From positions 31,588,001 through 31,652,000 of the forward strand of contig NC_091256.1 of assembly GCF_042477335.2 (NCBI RefSeq): a stretch of 64,000 nucleotides of DNA, given 5' to 3'. The translations under genes and the position numbers were made by a program. The notes beneath the pieces were generated by a model. The model was not told the DNA's origin. It ran no database searches and saw only the letters and a list, made by a program, of their open reading frames with translations. This DNA comes from Ovis canadensis. Its lineage: Eukaryota > Chordata > Mammalia > Artiodactyla > Bovidae. Each line of letters begins with the position of its first letter. Position 1 is the first letter of the stretch. Shown here one piece after another: positions 28,653 through 39,657 of the stretch.

Positions 28653-30036
28653 AAGCCAGTGTAACATATCATACAATAAAGATTCTTTGTCTAAAAGAAG
28701 ACTCGGTATCATCTGATTCTGGAGGAACTTACTTTTTAAAGAAAGTGTTTCCTTATCATGGGTGAAAGACTGGTTCTAAATAGTAATTTAGTGCTTTACT
28801 TCGGCAGAGAAAATGTAATGGTCCTAACATTATAAAATGATTAGCACATGAGACTTAATCCACTGAAATTTTGATACTATTCAACTAATTTCATTTAAAT
28901 TAATTCATTAGTACTACTCTTAACGTAATTTAACAAAATATAACCAACAGTATTACTAAAAATGAAAGCACACTTTAAAACATTATTAAAATTGTGCCAG
29001 TCTTATCTGATCTTATATTGATTTTCTCAGGAGAAACTAAAAAATATTTTAACGAGAAGGATCTAACCTATTCCATCATGTGGTTCAAACACCAATCAAC
29101 TAAAACTACTTTAAAAACCTTTTCAGGAAAAAAAAAAAAAAAGAACAACAATTTATAAATAAATGGAAAAAACAAATTTAAGTGACATTCAGAGTTCAAA
29201 TCACCTTTTCCCCTTTAGTGTCAACTCACCAGTCTTGCAAGTCAGTCTCAATCAAAATTCTGTAAATGAGCCAGTACTATTCCAGTTGGTCAAGCTGCTC
29301 CACTCACATCTCTCAGGTAAAACTGGCATCAACCAGCTTCACAGTAAAAGCCATTATAAGAGACCATCACATGGTCAGTAGCCCCTTTCTTCCCTTTGTC
29401 TTGGCAGTTATTAAAGACCACTGCCCTGAAACATGCTATCCTAAAGATATTTTCTTAAAAGTCCTTTCCTAATGGAGGTGAACACTGGAAATATGGAACT
29501 TTCCAGTACAAAAATCTGTTTATTAAGCAACCATAGTTTTAAAGGTTGAATTATAGTAAAATCCAGTGAATCACCACTTAGCTAACTTGAAAGTTTTGTA
29601 TTCACATTTACAAAACAATTTCTCTTCATTTGGGACCCACTGGAAATGAAATCTTTTGGGCTTAGTTTGCACTGAGTATAATGACTAAGAGAACAGCTCA
29701 CTAATCAGCTAGTTCAAATGAACAGAATAAAATTACAGCCCCATTACTTATATAAAGTTGGACTTTATCAGAGGAAATGACTTGATAAGCATTTTGTTTT
29801 TTCAGGTCATATTAGATTATGCTGAGCAATCTAAAATGTATAATCAATCCAGAATCTGATATGCCCGTTCTACACAAGAATATTTGGCCAAAGGTCAAGT
29901 TTGCTTATTTGTTTGTCCACCTCCAGGCAACATTAAATATCCACTAAATGAGTCAATTGCTCTCACTGGTTTCCTTTAACACCAAGTTCTAATTAATTCA
30001 GAAAAACACCTTCCTAAAAAAACATATGTTCTAGAG

Positions 30037-30238
30037 CAAAGGTCCTCAACCTCTGGGCAAGGACCAGTACCTCCAGTCAGATCAGTGGCAGCATTACATT
30101 AGAAATAAAGTACACAATAAATGTAATGTGCTTGAATCATTCCAAAACAATTCCCCCTAGGCCTCCCTCCCCAAGTCCATGGAAAAACTGTCTTCCACAA
30201 AACCAGTCTCTGGTGCCCCGAAGTTTGGGGACCACTGA
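30037..30238 (+). mobile_element. MER1-type hAT MITE
   Basis: Ends are inverted: CAAAGGTCCTCAACCTCTGG at the left and GTTTGGGGACCACTG at the right. The body has GGACCAGTACC, GTCAGATCAGTGGCAGCATT and GAAAAACTGTCTTCCAC, matching the MER1/Charlie pattern. Confidence 0.75.
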
Positions 30239-30596
30239 TCTGCAGTGAGGAAGATCAGATAATGTAGAAAACCCTGCAACTCAGTTTAAGGGTTTTTACG
30301 ACTGTTTTTGGTTCAAGGTAGAAAAGTGAGGAAGCTGCCCTAGTTCTAAATTACCTCTCCTATGCCCTTGAAGAACTGACAAGTTGACAAACGAACAAAG
30401 GGGCTCAAACGGCGTCAATAATGTACAGGAAAGCACAGCAGGAGTTGAAGACCAAGAAAGCCCAGAAAACAAATGCCCCTCAATAACCAACAACTATTTT
30501 GTCAATGGCTATTACTTTTTGGAAGTTTGTATTAAGCAGTAACTACTATTCCCAGAAGAGAAAAAAATAGCATGGAAGAAAACACAAGTGAATGTG

Positions 30597-30803
30597 TTAG
30601 TCGCTCAGTCATGTCCAACTCTGTGCAACCCCATGGACTGTATCCCGCCAGGCTTCTCTGTCCGTTGGATTTTCCAGGCAAGAAAACTGGACCCATAAAG
30701 GTATGGGTAGCCATACCTTTCTCCAGGGGATCTTCCCAACTCAGGGACTGAACTTGCTTCTACTGCTTGGCAGATTCTTTACCAATGAGGCACCTGGCAA
30801 GTC
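30597..30803 (-). mobile_element. Bov-tA SINE
   Basis: Antisense copy from GTTAGTCGCTCAGTCATGTC to AGGCACCTGGCAAGTCC. A 10-bp inverted repeat (30697-30706 with 30711-30720) has arisen inside it. Confidence 0.88.
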
Positions 30804-31081
30804 CATACATCAAGGGCTGAATTTTGTGATTGATTTAACAAAATAGGATTCCTAAGAATTATCTAAAGTTTGACTAAGATTTCTGCTGCTCATAGGGATT
30901 TATAGATTTCCTTCCTTAAAGGTAATATTATTTGTTAAAATAAGTCTTAATCTCAGTCTAGTAACCTATTAAGAGATATATCTTCAATTTTCTCTATTTA
31001 TGTATTTTAGGACAAAAAATTAACAGTAATTCTAACATTAAATGGAAACACTTGGACTAACTTAGAAATTCCTTGACCTAT

Positions 31082-31217
31082 ATGTGGTGGTGGTGGTGGT
31101 TTAGTTGCTAAGTTGTCTCTGACACTTGCGAACCCGTGGACTGTAGCCCACTAGGCTCCTCTGTCCATGGGATTTTCCATGCAAGAACATTGGAGTGGGT
31201 TGCCATTTCCTTCTCCA
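31082..31217 (-). mobile_element. Bov-A-type SINE with (GTG)n and TSD
   Basis: Antisense A unit preceded by (GTG)n at 31085-31100. TGACCTAT flanks it at 31074-31081 and 31218-31225. Confidence 0.85.
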
Positions 31218-31404
31218 TGACCTATTTGTATAAAATCATTAATCATAAGTAACCTTTTCTCTTTTTTAAAAAAGTAGCATGGTGTGGGAGGAATCTACCT
31301 TATTTTGAAACAGGCATATAATTAATTATAATGTTATATTGACACCAGACAATAAACATGGAATAGAATTCTCTAGAGGGAGAAAACGGCTGGGAGAAAA
31401 CTGC

Positions 31405-31580
31405 AAAGAACATGAGCTTTAAGAGTCAAAGCAAGAATTTGGAAGTTAAATTATACTACATTCATCAGTTATAGGACCTTGGACAAATTACTTATCTTTT
31501 GATTCTGTTTCTTCATCATGAAAATGTGTATAATGCGTATCTTGTAAGGATTCTTGGAGGATAAGAATGAGTACTTAAGT
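31405..31580 (+). mobile_element. MIR SINE (degenerate)
   Basis: GAACATGAGCTTTAAGAGTC, AGGACCTTGGACAAATTACT, GTTTCTTCATCATGAAAATG then GTAAGGATTC follow the MIR order. Confidence 0.7.
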
Positions 31581-32637
31581 GTGAGAGCAGTTATTTCATC
31601 TTTTAACAACCTCTACACACAAGAGGAAATTGTTACTGAAAAAATCAAATAATTGTTCTTTTAAGGTACAAACTATACTATGAACACTGAGTATATCATA
31701 ATAAAAGGTAAGACTGTCAACCTTTCTGAATTCTTGAACCTCTCTGAATGATGGAGAGAGGGAAGATAACAGACACTTGAAAAAATCTTGCATGGAATTT
31801 CAAGAAATTCATGCACTTCTTTAAAGATTTTTGATTAAAAAAAAAAACTCTTAGTAAAAAAAGTAATGCTGTGTGTTTGACCTATTCCTATCCTAATAAT
31901 ATACAGATACAAGAAAAAAAAAATAGAAAAGTAAGGATATCATCCTTCCAAGTAAAGAGTCACAAGATCTGCCATCAAACAGAAAAACTCATTTCCCATG
32001 ATGGGAGCAAAAGTTCTACTGACTTGCTCTCAACTGGAGGCACTGCTGGCAGCTGCTACTTTGTCATTTCTGTCACAAGGGAACCCTCAGAAACCTTGCC
32101 TTCCTCCTTACCCTACTGCCAACAAGACAAAAAACCGATCATACATGGAAGGCTTTAGAAAAACAACGAATTCTATTTTCACATAGTGATTTTCTAACTC
32201 AACTTTCCAAACAGTGATTTAATAAGACCGCTCCTTCATTATTTAAATTTGAAGATCATTCTTTTGATTCTTTTTCTTCATTTAATGACTTCAGGAGTTA
32301 TTCAAACTTTTTTCCTTACACTGTATTCACTTTTGAGATATAAACTGTTGAATAAAAAACTGCCTAAGTGAGAGAAAGTCAAAGTCTAAAACAAAAATAA
32401 AGTCTAAAAAATCATTCATAATATATTAATAATGTTCATAGCATATAATAAACAGTTAGGCAACCTTCTAGGATTTGGGAAATGAGTCTCATGCATTGGT
32501 CATACATGGTGACTACTCAATACTTTTGAATATATAACATATTCTGAATTCCCAGAACAGGAATGAGAATGAGACCACTGAATATTAATTACAAGTACCT
32601 AAAATAATGCTTGACAGATGTTTTAAAAAAAAGTCTA

Positions 32638-32812
32638 GGTAAGGAATCCGCCAGGAGACCTGGGTTTGATTCCTGGGTTGGGAAGATTCCCTGGAGAAGG
32701 AAATGGCAACCCACTCCAGAATTCTTGCGTAGGATATCACATGGACAGAGGGGTCTGGCAGGCTACAGTCCATGGGGTTGCAAATAATCGGACAAGGCTG
32801 AGCAACTAAACA
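32638..32812 (+). mobile_element. Bov-tA SINE, 5'-truncated head
   Basis: Starts inside the tRNA head (GGAATCCGCCAGGAGACC) and continues through the A unit to GGCTGAGCAACTAAACAAC. Confidence 0.9.
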
Positions 32813-33404
32813 ACACCTAGGTGAACAAATCAATCAAGGACTAAATGAATGAGTAAATAACAAAGGAAAAATATGACTTCACTGAAAATTTGGACAATTC
32901 AGATTTCAAATTGAAATGCCAAACTAATTCAGACAAATCTAAGAGTATGAAACTGACTCCAAAACAAACGGTCAGATAAAAAAAAGTTATTGAAAAGTAG
33001 TTTTCCAGACCTAAAGTTTCCACTATGCGGTTTTCCAGACCTAAAGAAAATGAAAATACCAAACAGAAATGAAATTATAGCATAAAAGGTCCAGAATCAA
33101 TATAGTTTATTTGTAATGGCTATTTTTAAAGCAAAGACACATAATGTGAAACAGATAGTACAGCTTGATACATCAATAATGATTTGATAATTCCATTATC
33201 AATAATTAACTTTTTTGTTGCGTTCAAACTTTAAAATCTTTCCAAAACCCTCAAAAGTTGACTTTTAAATAAAATTTACTAATAAAGTAAAAAGTAGTAA
33301 CAGCATGTAAATTCTAAATGTGATTTGTTCATTAAATAAATCAATTTTGAAAAGGCAGGTTAACATTTTAAGTGCCGAAAGAGATACTTTTAGACCCTAC
33401 TTTC

Positions 33405-33809
33405 TTTCTCTTTTTTTTATTGGAAGATAATTGCTTTACAATATTGTGATTTCGGCCATAAAACAACATGAATCAGCAACAGGTATATATACGTCCCCTC
33501 CCTCCTAAACCCTCCCATCTCCCTTTCCATCTCACCCTTCCAGGCTATCCCAGAGCACTGGGTTGAGCTCCCTGTGTCACACAGCAACCTCCTCCCAGCT
33601 CTCTATTTTATATACGGTAATGTATGTTTCCATGCTGTTCTCTCAATTCATCCTGCCCTCTCCTTCCCCGCTGTGTCCACAGTCTGTTCTCATGTCTGCG
33701 TCTCCACTGCTGCCCTGCAAATACGTTCATCATACCATCTTTCTAGATTCCACATGTGTACATTAATACACAACATCTGTCTTTCTCTTTCTGACTTACT
33801 TCACTCTTT
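33405..33809 (-). mobile_element. L1 3' UTR insertion with TSD
   Basis: Antisense L1 tail: a T-run then TTGCTTTACAATATTGTGAT, CCCCTCCCTCCTAAACCCTC, and ACTTACTTCACTC. The 12-bp duplication GACCCTACTTTC lies at 33393-33404 and 33810-33821. Severely 5'-truncated (about 400 bp). Confidence 0.85.
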
Positions 33810-34267
33810 GACCCTACTTTCAAAAATGTGTATGAGGTGGCAGGAAGGGGAGACAGATACTTTCAGCTATAAAGATTTTATAAAAATATGAACTATCAAG
33901 ACTTATAAAAACAACTTGTACAAAAAACATATTTCCTGACACACACAATAATCATAGGATTTTTTTTTAACTGTATAAAGCTTTTCTTCCTTAGGCTTTT
34001 AACTTCTAAAATATCAGTTCTACTTTTTAACAAAAGATTAAGAAAGAGAGAAATCCTCTACACTTTTGCAGATGGTGCCTAAAAATTGAAAAACTAACCT
34101 AGACACTGGAGAAAAGGCTGAAGGCAAGGTGGGAGTTAACTATATCAGGCCTAGTTAACAAACCTGTGCATATCCTTTCCAGTTTATATACTCCTTGTGA
34201 TATGGTATCTCATTCAGATGCACAGGCAGTACAGCAGGATAACTAAGAAATTTTTTTTAGATATACT

Positions 34268-34371
34268 GGAAGTGTCCCTTCTCCAGGGAATCTTCCTAAC
34301 CCAGGGATCGAACCCAGGTCTCCTGTATTGTAGGCGGATTCTTTTTACCAGCTCAGCCACAAGGGAAGCCC
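34268..34371 (-). mobile_element. Bov-tA SINE, tRNA part only, with TSD
   Basis: Only the antisense head remains (CTTCTCCAGGGAATCTTCCT ... AGCCACAAGGGAAGCCC). AGATATACT flanks it at 34259-34267 and 34372-34380, so the short form is the inserted form. Confidence 0.88.
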
Positions 34372-34495
34372 AGATATACTAGAATCATACTGCAAATATG
34401 ATGCTTGGCTAAGTTAATAATACTTAAACAATATCTGCTCCTGTCTTGCCATCTCTAAAATGCAAAGAATAACAGCACCTATTTCAAAAGATTTA

Positions 34496-34569
34496 TTGGG
34501 TTGACCAAAAAGTTTGTCCAGGTTTTTCCTAACACTGTAGAAAAATGCCCAAACTTCTCGGCAACCCAA
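34496..34569. mobile_element. Mariner MITE (74 bp)
   Basis: Terminal inverted repeats TTGGGTTGACCAAAAAGTTT and ...CTTCTCGGCAACCCAA flank a short loop, with TA on both sides (34494-34495, 34570-34571). This is the MADE1-like form of a mariner. Confidence 0.9.
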
Positions 34570-34948
34570 TACATGAGATGACATATATACACAAAAGCTG
34601 GCACCAATTACCTACACCAACTAAGTAGCATCCTGACTGGCACTGAGATGTCGTCACTGGGACAAAACTCACATGTTTAGTACAGTCAATGTCTGATGAA
34701 TGAATGAAAAAGAAAATTCCATTAAGAAAGTCTGAATAACAAGATGGTTGCACAGATAAACTAGAAAATACAGGATCCAAATTTCTGGAACACTCACTCT
34801 GTCAAATCAGGCATAATTCAAGAATTTTATTCAAAACACTAATAACATGCTAGGCACTATATTATACTCTGATGCCGTAAGAAAGGACGTAGTTCATCTC
34901 AAGAAAAATAGAGAACTGAAAGAAAGTTCTCTATATCACAAAAAGGAT

Positions 34949-35108
34949 GTGTGTGTGTGTGTGTATGTGTGTGTTTGTGTGTTCAGTCATGTCTGACTCT
35001 TGGTGACACCTTGGGACTATAGCCCCCCAGGCTCCTCTGTCCATGGAATTTTCCAGGCAAAAGTACTGGAGTAGGTTGCAACGTCCCACTCCAAAGGGAT
35101 CTTCCCTT
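34949..35108 (-). mobile_element. Bov-A-type SINE with (GT)n
   Basis: A (GT)n run at 34949-34980 is followed by the antisense A unit from TTCAGTCATGTCTGACTCTT to GGGATCTTCCC. Confidence 0.85.
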
Positions 35109-35523
35109 ACAAAGAGGGACCTAACCATGATTTGGATAAGAGGAGGTAGAGGAGTTTAAGCAGTCATATTTTCCCATTAAACTGTCATCTATCCTACAAA
35201 TCAGTAATCACTACAGCAAGAGGAGACCAATCTATACGGCACATTTTGTCTCCCCTTCTTAAAAAGATGCTGAATGGTGAAACATTAAGAAAGGTAATCT
35301 GGAGAGGGACTCGTGCTTGGGATGATGGAAACGTCTTATATCTTGCTTTGTGTTGTGGTCACACAGTATATACAACTGCCAAAACTAAAAATACTAAACA
35401 CTTAAGAACTATGCGTTTTATTTTATGCTAATTACTTTACCATTAAAATAAAATGCTCTTTAAAAAAAAAAGTGCTCCTTATTTTTCTCACAGGAAAATG
35501 TATTAAAAAGGAGCATAACCAAG

Positions 35524-35738
35524 ATAATAATTTCCTGTGCTATACCTTGTATCCTTGTTGCTTATCTACTGTGTACATAGTAGCTTGTATCTCAATCTCA
35601 TACCCCTAATTTGCCCCATTTCCATTATTTTGTAATAATGTTTAATGAAGTACAATCTGTAAAAATACTGAATCACAGTGTGTATAAAACTTATACAATA
35701 TTGTAAATTAACTATATTTCAACTAAAAAAAAAAAGTC
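35524..35738 (+). mobile_element. L1 3' end insertion with 17-bp TSD
   Basis: The segment ends TATACAATATTGTAAATTAA then CAACTAAAAA(A)n. A perfect 17-bp duplication AAAGGAGCATAACCAAG lies at 35507-35523 and 35739-35755. Confidence 0.8.
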
Positions 35739-36831
35739 AAAGGAGCATAACCAAGTCTTTTCATTATAAAATCAACTACAGAACGATCTGATCTCATTCA
35801 AAGCATTCTAAGCAAGATATTCTTTATTCAATGATAGGTGATGCAAAAGAACTTCTTGGAGATCACTAACTACTAGAATCCCTCAGATTCTCATTTGCTG
35901 CAGAATCTAGGAATGGACTGACACATTTCAGCTGCATTTCACCTGTTGTTCAACTTTATGGTTTGAGAAAGTCAGTGGAAATTTTGTTTGTGTCACTGCT
36001 TGTCTTGGAGGAAAACGTCTTGTGAGAAAAACAGGAGTAGAAATAGTTTTCAACTAGGAATCCAAAACCCAACTTCCAGCTCTAGGGCTAAAGCCTGCAT
36101 GGCAACACTGAACAAGTCCCTTAACCATTCTGTGCCTGTGATAATCTCCTATCACAGGCCCTTCATAAGGATAAAACGTAGCAATTTGTTAAAGAACTTT
36201 GCCAAGTCAAAGCAGCTTATTATTCTAAAGTGGTTTAGCGGTATAATACTGCAGTCGAACCCTAAATTTAACCCTGACATTTTAAGTTCTCAGGGGACAT
36301 CCCATGCACATCTCATTTGAACTAGAATGGAAGGTTCAAGGGACAGAAACTGGTAGGTTACACCTACTCCAAAAGAGGGGGCGTAGGAAGGCAGTCTCCT
36401 CCACTTCTAAACTTCCAGAAGTCTAGATTTCTGGGAATTGATCTTCGAAAACACCTGGTACAATCTTGCAAATTTAAAAAGGAAAATGAGGAAATAATGC
36501 CTATAGTAAGATAGATTCTTCTGTAATCCTCGTCTTGTCAACAGTCAACGAAGAAATGAATTGCTCCGGGCGTACAGAAAGCTTTCCTCCTACATTATTG
36601 TGGCGTAGTAGACAAGCAATCAGCAAGCATTGACTGTATTCCTTCGCAAATCTTTAGCACACACTTCCACGCCTTCCTTAAACTGCGTCCATCCCAGGAA
36701 CGAAAAGAGAGCAAGGCCTAAAGGTCTTCAGATCATCCATCACAACTCCCTCCCCCTTCCATTCCAGGTCCAGCGGCCCCCGGCCATCACACCCTTTCCG
36801 GATCGCCCATCCCCAGGGCGGCCAGCCTCAC

Positions 36832-36887
36832 CAGCTGTTCCCGGCGGCTGGAGCTCCGATCGGTTGGCGCCCGGCGGCCCCGAACAT
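36832..36887 (-). CDS. GPATCH2: GPATCH2 coding exon 1 (start codon exon)
   Basis: First coding exon of G-patch domain containing 2, a nuclear protein that (from memory) works with the RNA helicase DHX15. Reading leftward from the ATG at 36887 gives 18 codons beginning MFGAAGRQPIGAP, then TG of a split Trp codon. The donor GTGAGG follows at 36831-36826. The Trp is completed by the first base of the exon at 24042, restoring the known junction NSW-HFSRT. The residues match my memory of the mammalian protein. The ATG context is weak (T at -3, T at +4), whereas the next in-frame ATG, codon 25 in exon 2, sits in ACCATGG. The exon overlaps a GC-rich promoter shared with SPATA17 on the other strand. 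The leader upstream may carry two short uORFs. The transcription start cannot be placed from sequence alone. Confidence 0.95.
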
Positions 36888-36917
36888 TAACGACACCCAA
36901 GAGCCTGGCCTCGAGGC

Positions 36918-37039
36918 TCAGGCCCGAGAACAGACTCCAACTACCGCACCACCAGCGACTTCCCAGGAGCAGTTCAGCATTTTGAGCTGAGCTTCCGGAA
37001 GCCGACAGCAGGCGGAAAACGGAAGCTGGGAGCAACCAT
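36918..37039 (-). other. Two overlapping short uORFs in the GPATCH2 leader region
   Basis: On the minus strand an ATG at 37039 opens 21 codons ending in TGA at 36974. A second ATG at 36980 (A at -3) opens 20 codons ending in TGA at 36918. The two overlap as ATGCTGA, the second start lying just inside the first stop. Both end before the GPATCH2 ATG at 36887. They matter only if transcription starts upstream of 37039 (or of 36980 for the second). Confidence 0.45.
36992..37001. promoter_or_regulatory. Palindromic ETS site
   Basis: CTTCCGGAAG is a perfect 10-bp palindrome containing two overlapping ETS cores (CCGGAAG on both strands), about 105 bp upstream of the GPATCH2 ATG. ETS/GABP sites are typical of bidirectional CpG promoters. 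Confidence 0.55.
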
Positions 37040-37252
37040 TAGTTCCCCTCCCCACCTCCACTGCTTCTTTCTCTGAAAATCTCCTCTTTTTTCCTCAGAG
37101 AAGGGAGAGGGGTCAATAATTTGAAATCTTTAATTATCAACGTTTCTTAGTTTTTCTTTCTGGTGTTTCGGACACTGAAAGAGTGTGGGAGGAAAAAAAA
37201 TGTGAAGTCAACGAAAGTTGAATCCCCGAGATCTGGGTAATGGTTTAGCCCG

Positions 37253-37266
37253 GTTGCCTAGGAGAC
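37253..37266 (+). promoter_or_regulatory. X-box (RFX site) upstream of SPATA17
   Basis: GTTGCCTAGGAGAC is an imperfect palindrome with 6-bp half sites and a 2-bp spacer. It fits the RFX consensus (GTNRCC, spacer, RGYAAC) at all but about one position. It lies 40 bp before the SPATA17 ATG. RFX factors drive ciliary genes, in keeping with the gene's role. Confidence 0.6.
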
Positions 37267-37305
37267 CGGGAGTAACTCCGGAGGTGCAGCGGGCGAGCGG
37301 AGGCT

Positions 37306-37373
37306 ATGGCCACGTTAGCCAGGCTGCAAGCCCGGTCGAAGAGTATAGCACAGCAGTATTACTACAGGAACAG
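37306..37373 (+). CDS. SPATA17: SPATA17 coding exon 1
   Basis: First coding exon of spermatogenesis-associated protein 17, an IQ-motif (calmodulin-binding type) protein of testis and motile cilia/flagella. The ATG at 37306 has a strong context (G at -3 and +4). It reads MATLARLQARSKSIAQQYYY then RN, and two bases AG before the donor GTAGGG at 37374. The start MATLARLQAR and the QYY(Y/F)RN end match the mammalian protein from memory; the middle residues differ from human. The position and orientation, head to head with GPATCH2, match the known human 1q41 arrangement (from memory). I could not find exon 2, which should begin the VVDPF-like segment and the IQ motifs, anywhere in 37374-64000. The first intron is therefore at least 26.6 kb. 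Confidence 0.93.
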
Positions 37374-38116
37374 GTAGGGTATCAATTAGGGGAGCGCGAA
37401 AAGGCCTGGCTTCACCCCCAGCCCGTTACTCCTCAGCAGGAACGTCCTGTGAATTCATTTCCTAACTCACTGAGTACCCCTCACTTCTCTTCCTCGTTGG
37501 TAGTCTGCAAACAGAATCACGAATTTTTGAAAGTAGTGTTAGCATACAGGGGGATTCCCGATGCAGGGGGCCACGATTATCATCTGGAGATAATTTAAGT
37601 AAAATTCCAGTAGAAATAAAATTGTACAATAAGTGCTTTCCTTTGACATCATCACGCCACAATGGGATGAAACCTGTGTCCTCTTATGGAAAGTTTGATG
37701 GCCTCACTGGGCTCACCCTGTCTCCTTAGCTGGGTGAGCTCGGAGTGTCCCCCATCTACCTCCATTATGTCACGAATGTCGCTGAACTCAACTGTTCTAT
37801 GACTCACTTGTCTTCCCAGAGTGGCAGTATGTAAACTATTCTGACAAGATAATCAATACCAATTTGTTAAGAGGGCTGAAGAAGACACTGGCGGCCCTAT
37901 CCATCTCTACACCTAAGCATCCTACAAAGGTTCATTTGAACAATGGTCTTCTCGACGCAATGCCTCAGGACATATTCTAAGCTAAGAGAAGTTCCAAAAA
38001 AGTGAAAAGGACATTGGTAGAATATAGTGACACACCAGACCAATAGAAAATATGCCAAGAAGACAGTCTTGCTGAGCTGTTCTTATTCTAACATTTATCT
38101 CCTCTGCTACATTCTT

Positions 38117-38314
38117 GGGCTTCCCTTGTAGCTCAGCTGGTAAAGAATACACCTGCAATGCGGGAGACCTGCGTTCGATCCCTGGGTAGGAAAGAAGTCT
38201 TGGAAAAGGGAAAGTCTACACACTCCAGTATTCTGGCCTGGAGAATTCCATGGACTATATAGTCCATGAGGTCATAGAGTCGGACCTGGCTGATCGACTT
38301 TCACTTTCTTTCAG
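38117..38314 (+). mobile_element. Bov-tA SINE with TSD
   Basis: Sense copy with box-B GTTCGATCCCTGGG. TACATTCTT flanks it at 38108-38116 and 38315-38323. The tail reads CGACTTTCACTTTCTTTCAG. Confidence 0.92.
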
Positions 38315-38624
38315 TACATTCTTAGAGTACCTTGTGCCTCTTTTACAGCACTTATCACAATTTTACATTCCCATTGAGATAATATATGAGGGATATAAGT
38401 ATCATCCCTTTTATAACTAGAAGTGGGGGTTTTGCTTATCATTGTTTTTGTCTCCAGTGTCTATTTTAGTTTCTGGCACCTAATTGCTGCACAATAATCA
38501 TTTGTCTAATAATTCAATAAATAAATCTTTCACTCAGTCATTGGTCCTGGTTTACCTAAATGTACTAAAAAGAGCTAAACAGAGATTTTGTATTATCTGT
38601 AATAGGTAAATTATGTTGAAGGTA

Positions 38625-38662
38625 TGTATGACATATGTATGTATGTATGTGTGTGTGTTTGT
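38625..38662. repeat. (GTAT)n/(GT)n microsatellite
   Basis: Tandem GTAT units pass into GTGTGTGTG. Low complexity. Confidence 0.85.
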
Positions 38663-39306
38663 TAAAGGTATGTATGAAGATATGATATACGTATCTAAAA
38701 AGAATAAATTTCATCCCTCTGATGTTCACCACCTAATGTGGAATATAGACATTTAAAAGATAAATACAATAGAGTAAGCATAAACAGGAAGGGAAATGAC
38801 TAACAATTTTTATTGCACTAGGAACTTTTCTGTATAATAATCATTTGGTTTTCACAGATTTACAAGTTAATGTATTAATCTGTATTTTTAGAGCTTGAGA
38901 AGAGTGTTCTAGAAAAGCCTGGTGAAGTGTCACAGAATTGTGAGCAGACATAACTTCTCCTACAGATTTCAGTGTTAATCTTTGTCCCCATCTCCTGGCT
39001 TTTGAAAATATGTACATTTTCCTGAAACTTGAGGTTGCCTGGGTAAAAAGCTAGGGCTGTACAAAAGCCATGATAAGAATAGGCTGGCTTTTCTTCTATT
39101 TGATTTATTATTAATATTAATGTTTTCAATATGAATGAAAGTCTTTAAAGAAGGAATTGAAATTCCCAAGTTTGCCTAGTTAAAAAAAAAAACCAAGGTA
39201 TTGAATAGCATAGAAGAAAAACGCATATAAAATGTTAACATATGAAAAAATCAACAGGTAATTTTCTTAAGAAATTGTTTTCTTTTTCCCCTGTGTTATT
39301 GACCAG

Positions 39307-39432
39307 ATCAGTTGCTTGCAAACTTCTGTGTACATCAGAATCACCTGAGGGTCTTGGTAAAATACAGACTCTGATTCTCTGGGTCTCAGTTTTGGCCAGC
39401 ATGTCTGCATTTCTCACACAGGTTCCTGTCAG
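39307..39432 (+). mobile_element. MER5A hAT MITE
   Basis: CATCAGAATCACCTGAGGGT, TTGGTAAAATACAGACTCTG and TCTGCATTTCTCACACAGGT match the MER5A order. Confidence 0.8.
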
Positions 39433-39534
39433 GCCCCATTTTGCATAAGAAGGAAGACATTGTTAAAAAAAAAAAAAAAAAAGGTGTATGAGCCTATCAT
39501 TTAATTCATAAACATCTGTACAAGTTGTATGTTT

Positions 39535-39657
39535 ATTCCTTCTTTATACAAGGCAAGGAAAATGCGATTCAGACAGATTAGTAATTCATATGAGGTCATA
39601 CAGCTAAGTCTCAAAACCAAAAGCCCAGCTCTAAGGCCTATGCTCTTCACTACCACC
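39535..39657 (-). mobile_element. MIR SINE (degenerate)
   Basis: Antisense MIR: AGGTCATACAGCTAAGTCTC, AGCCCAGCTCTAAGGCCTAT then GCTCTTCACTACC. Confidence 0.65.

Larger units (their letters stand above)
36888..37305. promoter_or_regulatory. Bidirectional GPATCH2/SPATA17 promoter
   Basis: These 418 bp separate the two divergent start codons. GC and CpG content is clearly higher than in the AT-rich flanks, and the GC-rich zone extends over both first exons (about 36770-37340). No TATA box is placed for either gene. Visible elements are a palindromic ETS site at 36992-37001, further CGGAA-type half sites around 37013-37024, and an X-box-like motif at 37253-37266. No repeat interrupts it. This is the usual layout of a shared CpG-island promoter. 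Start sites are not visible. Confidence 0.85.

Noticed and set aside
36630..37035. Open frames on both strands across the CpG island
   Set aside because: GC-rich DNA lacks stops. The plus frame lies over GPATCH2 exon 1, and the minus frame that seems to start at 37035 begins at TTG, not ATG.
37218..37598. 126-codon plus-strand frame over SPATA17 exon 1
   Set aside because: It is in a different frame from MATLARLQAR and ignores the splice donor at 37374.
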